A stretch of DNA of 64,000 bases from positions 3,906,001 to 3,970,000 of the forward strand of contig NZ_AP022583.1 of assembly GCF_010731635.1 (NCBI RefSeq), written 5' to 3'. The notes below the pieces were generated by a model. That model was given only the letters and a program-made list of their open reading frames with translations, was not told where the DNA came from and made no database searches. This document shows, piece after piece, positions 17,592 through 28,407 of this stretch. How positions within the stretch are numbered: the stretch's first letter is position 1; every line of letters begins with the position of its first letter. The DNA is from Mycobacterium noviomagense. GTDB taxonomy: Bacteria; Actinomycetota; Actinomycetes; Mycobacteriales; Mycobacteriaceae. A program made the position numbers and the translations under genes.

Positions 17592-17613
17592 CAAACTACA
17601 GCGCTGTAGTTTG
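17592..17613. promoter_or_regulatory. 22-bp perfect palindrome upstream of ripA
   Basis: Half-site CAAACTACAGC followed directly by its exact reverse complement, 130 bp before the ripA start. Flanks GTAA and TTAC extend the symmetry with a 1-nt offset. Length and zero spacer suggest a dimeric repressor site; the regulator is unknown. Confidence 0.6.
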
Positions 17614-17742
17614 TTACTAAAGTTTCCATAGGGTCATATGTGACTTATGGTTCAAACGGTGCCTTTGTTATGAACCGTGCCTGCAGTGATTACTGGGGCT
17701 CGCGTCGTCCGTCCGCGTTGAGCCATAGGAGACCACAGTCGA

Positions 17743-19164
17743 ATGAGACGCATCTGCCGCGGCTCTTCTTCCAGGGTGGCGGCCTGGCTTGCTCGGCCTG
17801 CTACCGCGGCGGTGTTGAGTGTGGTGCTCCTACTGGCGGGAACACCCGGATTAGCCGTCGCTGATCCCGGCGGCACCGACTCACTGGCGGCACTGATCGC
17901 TGATGTCGCCAAGGCCAACCAACGCCTTGAAGACCTGCGCGCGGCCATTCAGAGCGAGCAAGAAGGCGTCAACAAGGCCTTGGTCGACGTGCAGACCGCG
18001 CGCGACAACGCCGCGGCCGCGCAGCATGACGTCGAGGTCAGTCAGCAAGCGGTCAAGGACGCCGACGCCGCGATTGTCGCGGCCCAACGGCGATTCGACA
18101 CCTTCGCGGCGGCCACCTACGTCAACGGTCCGTCGAACAGTTATCTGACCGCCGCCAACCCCGACGACATCATCGCCACCGCGACCGCCAGCCGGACCCT
18201 GGCCGCCAGCTCCCGACAGGTCATGGTGAACCTGCAGCGGGCCCGCACTGAGCAGGTGAACAAGGAGTCGGCGGCGCGGCTGGCCAAGCAGAAAGCCGAC
18301 CGTGCTGCCGCCGACGCGCAGTCCAGCCAGGACGCGGCGGTGGCGGCGCTCACCGACGCGCAGCGCAAGTTCAGCGAACAGCAGTCGGAGGCCAATCGCC
18401 TTGCGGCGCAGCGCAACGCGGCCCAGGCCAAGCTCGACGCGGCCCGCAACTGGTCGGCGTCGGCCGGCGGCGGGCAGGCAGGCACCCGCTCCGGTGATCG
18501 GTGGGATACCAGGGCGTCAGGCGCGGCGCGGCCGGCGAGCGATCCCAAGCAGTGGGCCGGCGAGTGGGACCCCACCCTGCCGATGGTGCCCAGCGCCAAC
18601 GTCCCGGGTGACCCGATCGCGATCATCAACACCGTCCTGGGGATTTCGGCGACCTCGTCGCAGGTCACCGCCAACATGGGCCGCGGCTTTCTGCAGAAGC
18701 TGGGCATTCTCAAGCCCGACGACACCGGGATCACCAACGGCCGGATCCCGCGGGTGTACGGCCGGCAGGCCTCCGAATACGTCATCCGCCGGGGGCTCTC
18801 GCAGCTCGGTGTGCCGTATTCGTGGGGCGGTGGCAACGCCGCGGGGCCGAGCCGGGGCATCGGTTCGGGATCCGACACCGTCGGGTTCGACTGCTCGGGC
18901 CTGATCCTGTACTCGTTCGCCGGGGTTGGCATCAAGCTGCCGCACTACTCCGGTTCGCAATACAACCTCGGCCGCAAGATCCCCTCAGCGGAGATGCGCC
19001 GCGGCGACGTGATCTTCTACGGCCCGGGCGGCAGCCAGCATGTGACGCTCTACCTCGGCGACGGACAGATGCTCGAGGCCCCTGACGTCGGGCTGAAGGT
19101 GCGGGTGGCGCCGGTGCGAACCAGCGGCATGACCCCCTACGTGGTCCGCTACATCGAGTGGTGA
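17743..19164 (+). CDS. ripA: Peptidoglycan endopeptidase RipA (NlpC/P60)
   Basis: Secreted D,L-endopeptidase of 473 residues needed for septal cell-wall splitting. Signal peptide (residues 1-40), long alanine-rich coiled coil (about 45-230, VAKANQRLEDL onward) that blocks the active site in the zymogen, a linker, and the C-terminal NlpC/P60 domain. Catalytic residues are visible as Cys in GFDCSGLILYSF, His in GSQHVTLYLG and Glu in GQMLEAP. Length matches M. tuberculosis RipA (472). ripB follows after 1 nt. Confidence 0.96.
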   Translation: MRRICRGSSSRVAAWLARPATAAVLSVVLLLAGTPGLAVADPGGTDSLAALIADVAKANQRLEDLRAAIQSEQEGVNKALVDVQTARDNAAAAQHDVEVSQQAVKDADAAIVAAQRRFDTFAAATYVNGPSNSYLTAANPDDIIATATASRTLAASSRQVMVNLQRARTEQVNKESAARLAKQKADRAAADAQSSQDAAVAALTDAQRKFSEQQSEANRLAAQRNAAQAKLDAARNWSASAGGGQAGTRSGDRWDTRASGAARPASDPKQWAGEWDPTLPMVPSANVPGDPIAIINTVLGISATSSQVTANMGRGFLQKLGILKPDDTGITNGRIPRVYGRQASEYVIRRGLSQLGVPYSWGGGNAAGPSRGIGSGSDTVGFDCSGLILYSFAGVGIKLPHYSGSQYNLGRKIPSAEMRRGDVIFYGPGGSQHVTLYLGDGQMLEAPDVGLKVRVAPVRTSGMTPYVVRYIEW

Positions 19165-19165
19165 C

Positions 19166-19897
19166 ATGCGGATCGTAATGCGCCACAACCGATTTCGTCG
19201 CGCGATGCTGGCTTGGCCGTTGTTGGCGGTGATTGGGCTGCTGATCGGTTTGGCCAGCCCCGCCATGGCCGACGATCCCCAGTGGGACCCGACGCTGCCC
19301 AAGGTGCCCAGCGCGGGCGCGCCGGGCGATCCGCTGGCGATCGCCAATGCCTCGATGGCCGCCACCGCCCAGGCCACGCAGACCACCCTCGACCTGGGCC
19401 GCAAGTTCCTCGGCAGCCTCGGAATCGGCGGCGGCGGTGGCGGTGGCGGTGGCGGCAATAACACCAGCCCGAGCAGAATTCCGCGGGTGTACGGACGCCA
19501 GGCAGTCGAGTACGTGATCCGCCGCGCCGGGTCGCAGATGGGGGTGCCGTATTCATGGGGCGGCGGCACGCTCGATGGCCCGAGCCGGGGTGTGGAAGAC
19601 GGCGCCGACACGGTGGGCTTCGACTGCTCGGGGTTGACCCGATACGCGTTCGCCGGGGTCGGTGTGCTGATCCCCAGGTTTTCCGGTGACCAGTACAACG
19701 CCGGCCGGCACGTCCCGCCGTCGCAGGCCAAGAGAGGCGACTTGATCTTCTACGGCCCGGGCGGCAGTCAGCACGTCACGCTGTATCTGGGAAACGGTCA
19801 GATGCTGGAGGCATCCAGCATCGCGGGCAAAGTCATCGTCAGCCCGGTGCGGACGGAAGGAATGACGCCGTACGTCACGCGGATCATCGAGTACTGA
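19166..19897 (+). CDS. ripB: Peptidoglycan endopeptidase RipB (NlpC/P60)
   Basis: Exported NlpC/P60 hydrolase of 243 residues lacking the coiled-coil domain of RipA. Signal peptide (WPLLAVIGLLIGLASPAMA), WDPTLPKVPSAG motif shared with RipA, a glycine run (about residues 90-101), then the catalytic domain with Cys in GFDCSGLTRYAF and His in GSQHVTLYLG. It starts 1 nt after ripA stops, so the two are co-transcribed and probably arose by duplication. An alternative ATG at 19178 would keep the signal peptide. Confidence 0.95.
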   Translation: MRIVMRHNRFRRAMLAWPLLAVIGLLIGLASPAMADDPQWDPTLPKVPSAGAPGDPLAIANASMAATAQATQTTLDLGRKFLGSLGIGGGGGGGGGGNNTSPSRIPRVYGRQAVEYVIRRAGSQMGVPYSWGGGTLDGPSRGVEDGADTVGFDCSGLTRYAFAGVGVLIPRFSGDQYNAGRHVPPSQAKRGDLIFYGPGGSQHVTLYLGNGQMLEASSIAGKVIVSPVRTEGMTPYVTRIIEY

Positions 19898-20042
19898 GGC
19901 CGTCGTCGGGGCTGGGCGGGCGCCACGTCGACGGAAGCTCGCAGGCCTGGAATAGTGGACGAGGGCACGCCGCTGCTCGCGACGTCCGTTTTGGCAGTCG
20001 TGTCTCATCAAGCTGTGGAGATTGAGCCGTGAAGGAAAGCCG

Positions 20043-21179
20043 ATGACATCACCAGGTGGGCCGCCCCAGGGCGCCAGCGGTTACTCCGGGCCGGGCGGCC
20101 CCCCGACATCCCCGGCGCACGCCGCGCCGGGCGGGGGCGGCGGCAATGGGCTGGCCGCCGAGGTGCACACCCTTGAGCGCGCCATCTTCGAGGTCAAGCG
20201 GATCATCGTCGGCCAGGACCAGCTGGTCGAGCGGATGCTCGTGGGTCTGCTGTCCAAAGGCCATGTGTTGCTAGAAGGTGTGCCCGGTGTCGCCAAGACC
20301 CTGGCGGTGGAGACCTTCGCCCGGGTCGTCGGCGGGACGTTCGCGCGTATCCAGTTCACTCCCGACCTGGTGCCGACCGACATCATCGGTACCCGCATCT
20401 ACCGGCAGGGCAAAGAGGAGTTCGACACCGAGCTGGGCCCGGTGGTGGTCAACTTCCTGCTCGCCGACGAAATCAACCGCGCGCCGGCCAAGGTGCAGTC
20501 GGCGCTGCTGGAGGTCATGCAGGAACGGCACGTGTCCATCGGCGGCAAGACCTTCCCGATGCCCAACCCGTTCCTGGTGATGGCGACCCAGAACCCGATC
20601 GAGCACGAAGGTGTCTACCCGTTGCCGGAAGCGCAGCGCGACCGCTTCCTGTTCAAGATCAACGTCGGCTACCCGTCGCCGGAGGAAGAGCGCGAGATCA
20701 TCTACCGGATGGGTGTCACCCCGCCCACGCCCAAGCAGGTCCTGCAAACCGGTGACCTGCTACGGCTACAGGAGATCGCGGCCAACAACTTCGTGCACCA
20801 CGCGCTGGTCGACTATGTGGTGCGCGTGGTGACCGCCACCCGTCATCCCGAGCAGCTCGGCATGAACGACGTCAAGAGCTGGGTCGCGTTCGGCGCGTCC
20901 CCGCGTGCCTCGCTGGGGATCATCGCCGCGGCGCGTTCGCTGGCTCTGGTGCGCGGTCGCGACTACGTGATTCCGCAGGATGTCATCGAGGTCATCCCCG
21001 ATGTGCTGCGCCACCGGCTGGTGCTCACCTACGACGCGCTCGCCGACGAGATCGCCCCGGAGGTCGTCATCAACCGAGTGCTGCAGACGGTTGCCCTGCC
21101 ACAGGTGAATGCCGTTCCGCAGCAAGGACATTCGGTGCCCCCGGTGATGCAGGCCGCAGGGGCGGCTAGCGGTCGGTGA
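20043..21179 (+). CDS. moxR1: MoxR-family AAA+ ATPase MoxR1
   Basis: AAA+ chaperone of 378 residues. Gly/Pro-rich N-terminal tail (1-37), then Walker A GVPGVAKT, Walker B LLADEINR, sensor 1 MATQNP and the arginine-bearing EAQRDRFLF segment. MoxR ATPases act with VWA-domain partners, and both partners (DUF58 and VWA proteins) follow with 4-nt overlaps. ATG 20043 matches the M. tuberculosis start and has GAAGGAAAG upstream. Together with ripA-ripB upstream the cluster belongs to envelope maintenance. Confidence 0.95.
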   Translation: MTSPGGPPQGASGYSGPGGPPTSPAHAAPGGGGGNGLAAEVHTLERAIFEVKRIIVGQDQLVERMLVGLLSKGHVLLEGVPGVAKTLAVETFARVVGGTFARIQFTPDLVPTDIIGTRIYRQGKEEFDTELGPVVVNFLLADEINRAPAKVQSALLEVMQERHVSIGGKTFPMPNPFLVMATQNPIEHEGVYPLPEAQRDRFLFKINVGYPSPEEEREIIYRMGVTPPTPKQVLQTGDLLRLQEIAANNFVHHALVDYVVRVVTATRHPEQLGMNDVKSWVAFGASPRASLGIIAAARSLALVRGRDYVIPQDVIEVIPDVLRHRLVLTYDALADEIAPEVVINRVLQTVALPQVNAVPQQGHSVPPVMQAAGAASGR

Positions 21180-22129
21180 CAGACTCCAAGACGCCGGCGG
21201 TGGTGCATCCGCCGTCCTTCCAGCGCGGCGAGATCGACGACCCGAAGCTCTCGGCGGCGCTTCGCACTTTGGAGCTGACCGTCAAACGCAAGCTCGACGG
21301 TGTGCTGCACGGCGATCACCTCGGCTTGCTTCCGGGCCCTGGTACGGAGCCGGGGGAGTCGCGGCTCTACCAACCCGGCGACGACGTGCGCCGGATGGAC
21401 TGGGGGGTCACCGCGCGCACCACGGTGCCGCACGTCCGGGAGATGATCGCCGACCGCGAGCTGGAGACCTGGCTGGTGGTCGACATGTCGGCGAGCCTGG
21501 ACTTCGGCACCACTGTCTGCGAAAAGCGTGACCTGGCGGTGGCGGCCGCAGCCGCGATCACCTTCCTCAACAGCGGCGGCGGCAACCGGCTCGGCGCGCT
21601 GATCTCCAACGGCGAGCGGATGATCCGGGTGCCTGCCCGCTCGGGGCGCATGCACGAGCAGACGTTGTTGCGCACCATCGCAACGACCCCCAAGGCGCCG
21701 GTGGGGGTGCGCGGTGATCTGGCGGCGGCCATCGACGCGCTGCGCCGGCCGCAACGGCGCCGCGGGATGGCCGTGATCATCAGCGACTTCCTGGGCCCCA
21801 TCAACTGGACGCGCCCGCTGCGCGCCATCGCGGGTCGTCACGAAGTGCTCGGCATCGAAGTGCTGGATCCTCGCGATGTCGAGCTGCCCGACGTCGGCGA
21901 CGTCATCTTGCAAGATGCCGAATCCGGTGCCATCCGCGAGTTCACCATCGACCCGCAGCTGCGTGACGATTTCGCCAAGGCGGCCGCTGCCCACCGCGCC
22001 GAGGTAAAGCGCACAATCCGCAGCTGCGGAGCACCGCTGCTGTCGCTGCGCACCGATCGCGACTGGATCGCGGACATCGTCCGTTTCGTCGAGTCGCGCC
22101 GCCGCGGAGCTTTGGCGGGTATGCAGTGA
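21176..22129 (+). CDS. DUF58 domain protein, MoxR partner (Rv1480-like)
   Basis: 317-residue cytosolic protein with the DUF58 signature [14 protein letters not shown] near residue 62 and a VWA-like fold beginning [13 protein letters not shown] (MIDAS-type DxSxS). It starts with GTG overlapping the moxR1 stop (GTGA), so translation is coupled. Members of MoxR operons are thought to be clients or adaptors of the ATPase; the M. tuberculosis homologue is Rv1480. Confidence 0.9.
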   Translation: MTDSKTPAVVHPPSFQRGEIDDPKLSAALRTLELTVKRKLDGVLHGDHLGLLPGPGTEPGESRLYQPGDDVRRMDWGVTARTTVPHVREMIADRELETWLVVDMSASLDFGTTVCEKRDLAVAAAAAITFLNSGGGNRLGALISNGERMIRVPARSGRMHEQTLLRTIATTPKAPVGVRGDLAAAIDALRRPQRRRGMAVIISDFLGPINWTRPLRAIAGRHEVLGIEVLDPRDVELPDVGDVILQDAESGAIREFTIDPQLRDDFAKAAAAHRAEVKRTIRSCGAPLLSLRTDRDWIADIVRFVESRRRGALAGMQ

Positions 22130-23133
22130 CGGTGCCGTTGCTCGGACCGATGACACTGTCCGGCTTCGAACACCCGTGGTTCTTTCTGTTTTTGCTCGCC
22201 GTCCTCGGCCTGGCGGGGCTGTACATCATCGCGCAGGTGGCGCGGCATCGCCGGATGCTGCGGTTCGCCAACATGGAGCTGCTGGAAAGCGTTGCGCCCA
22301 AACGGCCTACGCGGTGGCGTCACCTTCCGGCGATCTTGTTGGTGACGTCGCTGCTGCTGCTGACGATCGCGATGGCCGGCCCGACCCACGATGTGCGTAT
22401 TCCCCGCAACCGCGCCGTGGTGATGCTGGTGATCGACGTGTCGCAGTCGATGCGGGCCACCGATGTCGAGCCCAACCGCATGGTGGCGGCCCAGGAGGCC
22501 GCGAAGACGTTCGCCGACGAGCTGACCCCGGGCATCAACCTCGGGCTGATCGCTTATGCGGGCACTGCGACTGTGTTGGTGTCCCCGACGACCAACCGGG
22601 CGGCAACCAAGGCCGCTTTAGACAAGCTGCAGTTCGCCGACCGCACTGCCACCGGCGAGGGCATTTTCACCGCGCTGCAGGCTATCGCCACCGTCGGGGC
22701 GGTGATCGGCGGCGGCGACACCCCGCCGCCAGCACGGATCGTGTTGTTCTCCGACGGCAAGGAAACCGTGCCGACCAATCCGGACAACCCCAAAGGGGCG
22801 TTCACCGCGGCGCGGACCGCCAAAGACCAAGGTGTGCCGATCTCGACGATCTCGTTCGGCACCCCGTACGGCTTCGTCGAGATCAACGGCCAGCGCCAGC
22901 CGGTGCCCGTCGACGACACCACGATGAAGAAGGTCGCCGAGCTGTCCGGCGGCAATGCCTACAACGCGTCCAACCTGCAGGAACTCAAGCAGGTCTACTC
23001 CACGCTGCAGCAGCAGATCGGCTACGAGACGATCAAGGGCGATGCCAGCGTCGGCTGGCTGCGGCTCGGTTCGCTGATCCTCGCGCTGGCGGGGCTGGCG
23101 GCGCTGCTGATCAACCGGCGCCTGCCGACCTGA
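22126..23133 (+). CDS. Membrane-anchored VWA domain protein (Rv1481-like)
   Basis: 335 residues. Two N-terminal membrane helices ([18 protein letters not shown] and [20 protein letters not shown]), an external or cytosolic VWA domain with MIDAS motif [10 protein letters not shown] near residue 103, and a C-terminal helix ([14 protein letters not shown]). Third gene of the moxR1 operon, starting at GTG within the previous stop. The Batley/BatA-like layout fits a MoxR-VWA envelope stress module. M. tuberculosis homologue Rv1481. Confidence 0.9.
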   Translation: MTVPLLGPMTLSGFEHPWFFLFLLAVLGLAGLYIIAQVARHRRMLRFANMELLESVAPKRPTRWRHLPAILLVTSLLLLTIAMAGPTHDVRIPRNRAVVMLVIDVSQSMRATDVEPNRMVAAQEAAKTFADELTPGINLGLIAYAGTATVLVSPTTNRAATKAALDKLQFADRTATGEGIFTALQAIATVGAVIGGGDTPPPARIVLFSDGKETVPTNPDNPKGAFTAARTAKDQGVPISTISFGTPYGFVEINGQRQPVPVDDTTMKKVAELSGGNAYNASNLQELKQVYSTLQQQIGYETIKGDASVGWLRLGSLILALAGLAALLINRRLPT

Positions 23134-23145
23134 CTCGGTGCACCG

Positions 23146-23198
23146 AGTGGCCACTTAATGCACGCCTGGCGCCAAAACGCGTGTCATAAGTGGCCACT
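23146..23198. repeat. Palindromic intergenic element, copy 1
   Basis: Perfect 12-bp outer arms AGTGGCCACTTA (23146-23157) and TAAGTGGCCACT (23187-23198). The inner ATGCACGC and GCGTGTCAT parts pair imperfectly. A second copy with the same arms lies at 44106-44160. Position, just after the end of the moxR1 operon, fits a terminator or processing hairpin spread through the genome. Confidence 0.75.
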
Positions 23199-23233
23199 GG
23201 GTGAGCGGATGCGGATGGTGCCAGCCGATTTCG

Positions 23234-24030
<797 letters not shown>

Positions 24031-24043
24031 GCGAAGGACGGAT

Positions 24044-24853
24044 ATGGCAGGACTGCTCGAAGGCAAACGGATCCTCGTCACCGGGATCATCACCGACGCG
24101 TCGATCGCGTTCCACATCGCACGAGTGGCGCAGGAACAAGGCGCGCAGCTGGTCTGCACCGGGTTCGACCGGCTGCGGCTCATTGAACGCATCCTGGACC
24201 GGCTGCCGCAAAAACCGCCGCTGCTGGAACTTGACGTGCAAAACAACGAGCACCTCGCCACGCTGGCTGAGCGGGTGACCGAAGTCATCGGCGAAGGCAA
24301 CAAACTCGACGGCGTGGTGCACTCAATCGGCTACATGCCACCCAGCGGGATGGGCATCAACCCGTTCTTCGACGCGCCTTATGAAGACGTCTCAAAAGGC
24401 ATTCACATTTCGGCGTATTCATACGCGTCACTGGCCAAGGCGCTGCTGCCGATCATGAATCGCGGCGGGGCGATTGTGGGCATGGACTTCGACCCCACCC
24501 GAGCGATGCCGGCCTACAACTGGATGACGGTGGCCAAGAGCGCGCTGGAGTCGGTGAACCGGTTCGTCGCACGCGAGGCCGGCCCGTACGGCGTGCGGTC
24601 CAATCTTGTTGCGGCGGGCCCGATTCGGACGTTGGCGATGAGCGCGATCGTCGGCGGTGCCCTGGGCGAAGAAGCCAGCAAGCAAATGGAGCTGCTGGAG
24701 CAGGGCTGGGACCAGCGGGCCCCGATCGGCTGGGACATGAAGGACGCCACCCCGGTCGCCAAGACGGTGTGCGCGGTGCTCTCCGACTGGTTGCCGGCCA
24801 CCACCGGGGACATCATCTACGCCGACGGCGGTGCGCATACCCAGCTGCTCTGA
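24044..24853 (+). CDS. inhA: Enoyl-ACP reductase InhA
   Basis: NADH-dependent enoyl-ACP reductase of FAS-II, target of isoniazid and ethionamide; 269 residues, identical in length to the M. tuberculosis enzyme. NADH pocket [13 protein letters not shown] with Ile16, Ile21 and Ser94 (VVHSIGYMP) all in the susceptible form; catalytic Tyr-x6-Lys in [15 protein letters not shown]. Residue 97 is Tyr where M. tuberculosis has Phe. ATG 24044 follows GAAGGACGG. Its stop overlaps the hemZ start. Confidence 0.98.
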   Translation: MAGLLEGKRILVTGIITDASIAFHIARVAQEQGAQLVCTGFDRLRLIERILDRLPQKPPLLELDVQNNEHLATLAERVTEVIGEGNKLDGVVHSIGYMPPSGMGINPFFDAPYEDVSKGIHISAYSYASLAKALLPIMNRGGAIVGMDFDPTRAMPAYNWMTVAKSALESVNRFVAREAGPYGVRSNLVAAGPIRTLAMSAIVGGALGEEASKQMELLEQGWDQRAPIGWDMKDATPVAKTVCAVLSDWLPATTGDIIYADGGAHTQLL

Positions 24854-25905
24854 TGCAGTTTGACGCTGTCCTGCTGTTGTCCTTCGGTGGACCGGAGGGA
24901 CCAGAGCAGGTGCGGCCGTTCCTGGAGAACGTCACCCGCGGGCGTGGCGTGCCGCCAGAGCGTCTCGACGAAGTCGCCGAGCACTACCTGCATTTCGGCG
25001 GGGTGTCGCCGATCAACGGCATCAACCGGGCGCTGGTCACCCAACTGCGCGCTGAACTAGCCGGCAGCCTGCCGGTGTATTTCGGCAACCGCAACTGGGA
25101 GCCGTACGTCGAGGATACGGTTAGGACCATGCGCGACAATAGGATTCGCCGTGCAGCGGTGTTCACGACGTCGGCGTGGAGCGGCTATTCCAGCTGCACC
25201 CAGTATGTCGAGGACATTGCCCGGGCCCGGGCAGCGGCCGGCGCCGACGCGCCGGAGCTGGTCAAACTTCGGCCTTACTTCGATCATCCGCTGTTCGTCG
25301 AGATGTTCGCGGAGGCAATCACGAAAGCCGCCGGTACGGTGCCGGCCGACGCGCGGCTGGTGTTCACGGCACATTCGATCCCGGTTGCCGCCGACCAGCG
25401 GTGCGGACCTCGGCTCTACAGCCGCCAAATCGCGTATGCCGCAAGCCTGGTCGCTGTCGGCGCGGGGTATTCCGACTACGACCTGGTGTGGCAGTCGCGA
25501 TCGGGACCGCCGCAAATCCCTTGGCTGGAGCCCGATGTCGCCGATCACGTCGCGACGCTCGCGGAGGCAGGCACCAAGGCCGTCATCGTATGCCCCATCG
25601 GATTCGTCGCCGACCATATCGAGGTGGTGTGGGATCTCGATCACGAGCTGCGGGCGCAGGCCGAGGCGGCGGGCATGGCATTCGCGCGGGCTAGCACCCC
25701 TAACGCTGATCGGCGATTCGCCCGGCTCGCCGTCGGATTGATCGACGAACTTCGCTACGACCGCAAGCCGGCGCGGATCAGCGGGCCCGACCCGGTGCCG
25801 GGATGCCGGGCCAGCATCAACGGCGCGCCATGCCGGCCGCCGCACTGTGTTGCCGAATGGTCGCCGGCGGTCAGTACCGCCACGCCGACCGCAGAATCGC
25901 GCTGA
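24853..25905 (+). CDS. hemZ: Ferrochelatase (coproporphyrin-type)
   Basis: Inserts iron into the porphyrin (coproporphyrin III in Actinobacteria) in haem synthesis; 350 residues. N-terminal [18 protein letters not shown] motif, catalytic His in VFTAHSIP, and the segment [18 protein letters not shown]. The C-terminal part has three cysteines ([16 protein letters not shown]), consistent with the [2Fe-2S] cluster known in mycobacterial ferrochelatases. ATG 24853 overlaps the inhA stop by 1 nt (TGATG). Its last 35 bp overlap the convergent gene on the minus strand. Confidence 0.95.
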   Translation: MQFDAVLLLSFGGPEGPEQVRPFLENVTRGRGVPPERLDEVAEHYLHFGGVSPINGINRALVTQLRAELAGSLPVYFGNRNWEPYVEDTVRTMRDNRIRRAAVFTTSAWSGYSSCTQYVEDIARARAAAGADAPELVKLRPYFDHPLFVEMFAEAITKAAGTVPADARLVFTAHSIPVAADQRCGPRLYSRQIAYAASLVAVGAGYSDYDLVWQSRSGPPQIPWLEPDVADHVATLAEAGTKAVIVCPIGFVADHIEVVWDLDHELRAQAEAAGMAFARASTPNADRRFARLAVGLIDELRYDRKPARISGPDPVPGCRASINGAPCRPPHCVAEWSPAVSTATPTAESR

Positions 25906-26734
25906 CCGCGGCCATCCGCGCCGAACGCACCACCGCGGCCAGCGGGCGCAGCGCCTCGGTGGCGATTTGCGCTTGCGACGCGGATTGCGCCGCCGTCGGC
26001 AATCGGCTCAGCCCGCTGCTGACCGTGATGATCGCGTCGACGTGGGCCGCATTTTCCAGGACGCGCAACGCCCGTGACGGCGCGTGGTCGGGAACACGGT
26101 GGTGCCGCGAGGATTCGACCAGCTGCTCGACCAGCGCCCGGGGATCGGCAACGTCGGTGTTGGCGGATCCGAGTCCGAGAGTGCCGAGGGCATCGGCCGC
26201 CGACCGCACCGCTGAGCGCAGCGCGTATTCGGCGTCGCCGAGCTCGTCGTGGTCGAACGTCGGTGCTGCCGGCAGCGAATACACGGTCCAGGACAGCGCA
26301 CACAATTCGGGCATGCCGGCTTCGTCATCGGATTCGTCGTAGCGGCACTCCGGAACCAGCCCGACGGCCACCGACGGGTCGCGGGGATCGCTGACAATCA
26401 GCGCCTCCCCGGCCGCGAGCGCATCGCGCTCGAACTGGGTACCGGCCGCCAGTCCACGTACATCGCCGGGCACCGGCAACACCACATTCACCGATGGACC
26501 GGTGAGCGCCGGCCGGCCCGCTGCGGTGCGCAGCGTCTGCAACAGCGACACCGCGGCGCTGTCGTGCACGTCGGGCCACGGCAGACCGGTGTGACCAGCC
26601 GCGACGGCATCATAAGCGGTAACGGATTGCCTTGGCGCCCAACGTGATAACGCATCGAGAACATCGTCGGGCGCCGCCTTGCCGGCAAGCCAAGCGTTAG
26701 CCCATACCGAGAGCGTCGCACTGGGGCACCACAT
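25871..26734 (-). CDS. Conserved hypothetical protein (Rv1486c-like)
   Basis: 287-residue protein with no membrane segment or catalytic motif that I recognise. It begins [20 protein letters not shown] and contains an acidic, tryptophan-rich middle, matching the conserved mycobacterial Rv1486c. ATG 26734 is chosen by that match; the frame stays open upstream. The 3' end overlaps hemZ by 35 bp on the other strand, and its start is 58 bp from the divergent NfeD gene. Confidence 0.8.
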   Translation of the reverse strand: MWCPSATLSVWANAWLAGKAAPDDVLDALSRWAPRQSVTAYDAVAAGHTGLPWPDVHDSAAVSLLQTLRTAAGRPALTGPSVNVVLPVPGDVRGLAAGTQFERDALAAGEALIVSDPRDPSVAVGLVPECRYDESDDEAGMPELCALSWTVYSLPAAPTFDHDELGDAEYALRSAVRSAADALGTLGLGSANTDVADPRALVEQLVESSRHHRVPDHAPSRALRVLENAAHVDAIITVSSGLSRLPTAAQSASQAQIATEALRPLAAVVRSARMAAVSAILRSAWRY

Positions 26735-26792
26735 GGTTTCGCAGTCTAGTTGTTCGCCGTGGTTGCGGCTGATCACGCGATATCCTGACCGC

Positions 26793-27227
26793 ATGCCCGC
26801 GGCCCTGCTCTGGCTGATCTTCGCATTGGGCCTCGCCGGTGCGGAGGCGTTGACCGGCGACATGTCCTTGTTGATGCTCGGTGGTGGGGCGCTGGCAGCG
26901 GCCGCAACGAGTTGGTTGCTGAATTGGCCGATCTGGGCCGACGGGGCGGTATTCCTGGTGGTTTCGGTTCTCCTGCTGGTACTAGTGCGGCCTCCGCTGC
27001 GGCGGCGGCTGAGCGCAGCGAAGGGGATAACGACCGGGGTGCAGGCGCTGGAGGGCAAGAACGCGCTGGTAGTCGACCGCGTCGCACGAGACGAGGGTCA
27101 AGTGAAATTGGACGGTCAGATGTGGACGGCGCGGCCGTTCGACGACGCTGACGTCTACGAGCCCGGCGAGTTGGTAACCGTCATGCGCATCGACGGCGCC
27201 ACCGCGGTGGTGTGGAAAAACATCTGA
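26793..27227 (+). CDS. NfeD-family membrane protein
   Basis: 144 residues, same length as M. tuberculosis Rv1487. Two or three N-terminal helices ([17 protein letters not shown] and [12 protein letters not shown]) and a C-terminal OB-fold domain ([10 protein letters not shown] to TAVVWKNI). Short NfeD proteins are partners of SPFH/stomatin proteins and are encoded beside them; here the SPFH gene starts 28 bp downstream with AGGAGG. The pair likely organises a membrane microdomain. Confidence 0.9.
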   Translation: MPAALLWLIFALGLAGAEALTGDMSLLMLGGGALAAAATSWLLNWPIWADGAVFLVVSVLLLVLVRPPLRRRLSAAKGITTGVQALEGKNALVVDRVARDEGQVKLDGQMWTARPFDDADVYEPGELVTVMRIDGATAVVWKNI

Positions 27228-27255
27228 GCCCTCTGGAGCAATAGGAGGAACCCAA

Positions 27256-28398
27256 ATGCAAGGCGCGGTTGCTGGTCTGGTGATGCTCGCTGTCTTAGTG
27301 ATCTTCGCCGCCATCGTGGTGGCCAAATCGGTGGCGTTGATTCCGCAGGCAGAGGCCGCGGTGATCGAACGGTTGGGTCGGTACAGCCGCACGGTCAGCG
27401 GGCAGCTGACCTTGTTAGTGCCGTTCATCGACCGGGTTCGCGCCAGGGTGGATCTGCGGGAACGCGTGGTGTCTTTCCCGCCGCAGCCGGTGATCACCGA
27501 GGACAACCTGACACTCAACATCGACACCGTGGTCTATTTCCAGGTCACCAACCCGCAAGCCGCGGTCTACGAGATCAGCAACTACATCGTCGGCGTTGAG
27601 CAGCTGACCACCACCACGCTGCGAAATGTGGTGGGTGGCATGACGCTGGAGCAGACGCTGACGTCGAGAGAGGTGATCAACCGACAGCTGCGCGGGGTCC
27701 TCGACGAAGCCACCGGCCGCTGGGGGCTGCGCGTGGCACGAGTGGAACTGCGCAGCATCGACCCGCCGCCGTCGATTCAGGCGTCAATGGAAAAGCAGAT
27801 GAAGGCGGACCGGGAAAAGCGCGCGATGATCTTGACCGCCGAAGGCACTCGGGAATCGGCGATCAAGCAAGCCGAGGGGCAAAAGCAAGCGCAGATCCTG
27901 CAAGCCGAGGGCGCCAAGCAAGCGGCGATCCTGGCGGCCGAAGCCGACCGGCAATCCCGGATGCTGCGCGCGCAAGGGGAACGTGCGGCGGCGTACTTGC
28001 AGGCCCAGGGCCAAGCCAAGGCCATCGAGAAGACGTTCGCCGCAATCAAGGCCGGCAGGCCCACACCGGAACTGCTGGCCTACCAGTATCTTCAGGTGCT
28101 ACCACAGCTGGCCCGGGGCGAAGCGAACAAGGTGTGGGTGGTGCCCAGCGACTTCGGCTCGGCGTTACAGGGTTTCACCAAACTGCTGGGCGCCCCTGGT
28201 GACGACGGGGTGTTCCGGTATCAGCCGTCGCCGGTCGACGAGGAGTTGGCCAAACCTGAAGACGACAGCGAGGAGATCGCCGATTGGTTCTCGACGCAGA
28301 CCGACCCCGCGATCATGCAGGCGGTGGCCAAGGCCGAGGCCGACGCGCGCAAGCCGGTTGAGGGTCCGGTCGGGACGACGCCGGAGTTGGGTCAATAG
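27256..28398 (+). CDS. SPFH-domain (stomatin/paraslipin) membrane scaffold
   Basis: 380 residues. N-terminal membrane helix (VMLAVLVIFAAIVVAKS), SPFH domain starting QAEAAVIERLGRYSRTV, and a long Ala/Glu/Gln coiled coil (about 185-275, repeated IKQAEGQKQA / ILQAEGAKQA units) used for oligomerisation. Homologue of Rv1488. Strong AGGAGG upstream of ATG 27256. Works with the NfeD protein encoded just before; acts in the cytoplasmic membrane as a scaffold. Confidence 0.93.
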   Translation: MQGAVAGLVMLAVLVIFAAIVVAKSVALIPQAEAAVIERLGRYSRTVSGQLTLLVPFIDRVRARVDLRERVVSFPPQPVITEDNLTLNIDTVVYFQVTNPQAAVYEISNYIVGVEQLTTTTLRNVVGGMTLEQTLTSREVINRQLRGVLDEATGRWGLRVARVELRSIDPPPSIQASMEKQMKADREKRAMILTAEGTRESAIKQAEGQKQAQILQAEGAKQAAILAAEADRQSRMLRAQGERAAAYLQAQGQAKAIEKTFAAIKAGRPTPELLAYQYLQVLPQLARGEANKVWVVPSDFGSALQGFTKLLGAPGDDGVFRYQPSPVDEELAKPEDDSEEIADWFSTQTDPAIMQAVAKAEADARKPVEGPVGTTPELGQ

Positions 28399-28407
28399 AA
28401 TGCCACG

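Noticed and set aside
17614..17742. c-di-AMP (ydaO-type) riboswitch before ripA
   Set aside because: Such elements precede some actinobacterial NlpC/P60 and rpf genes, but the conserved pieces are not visible here.
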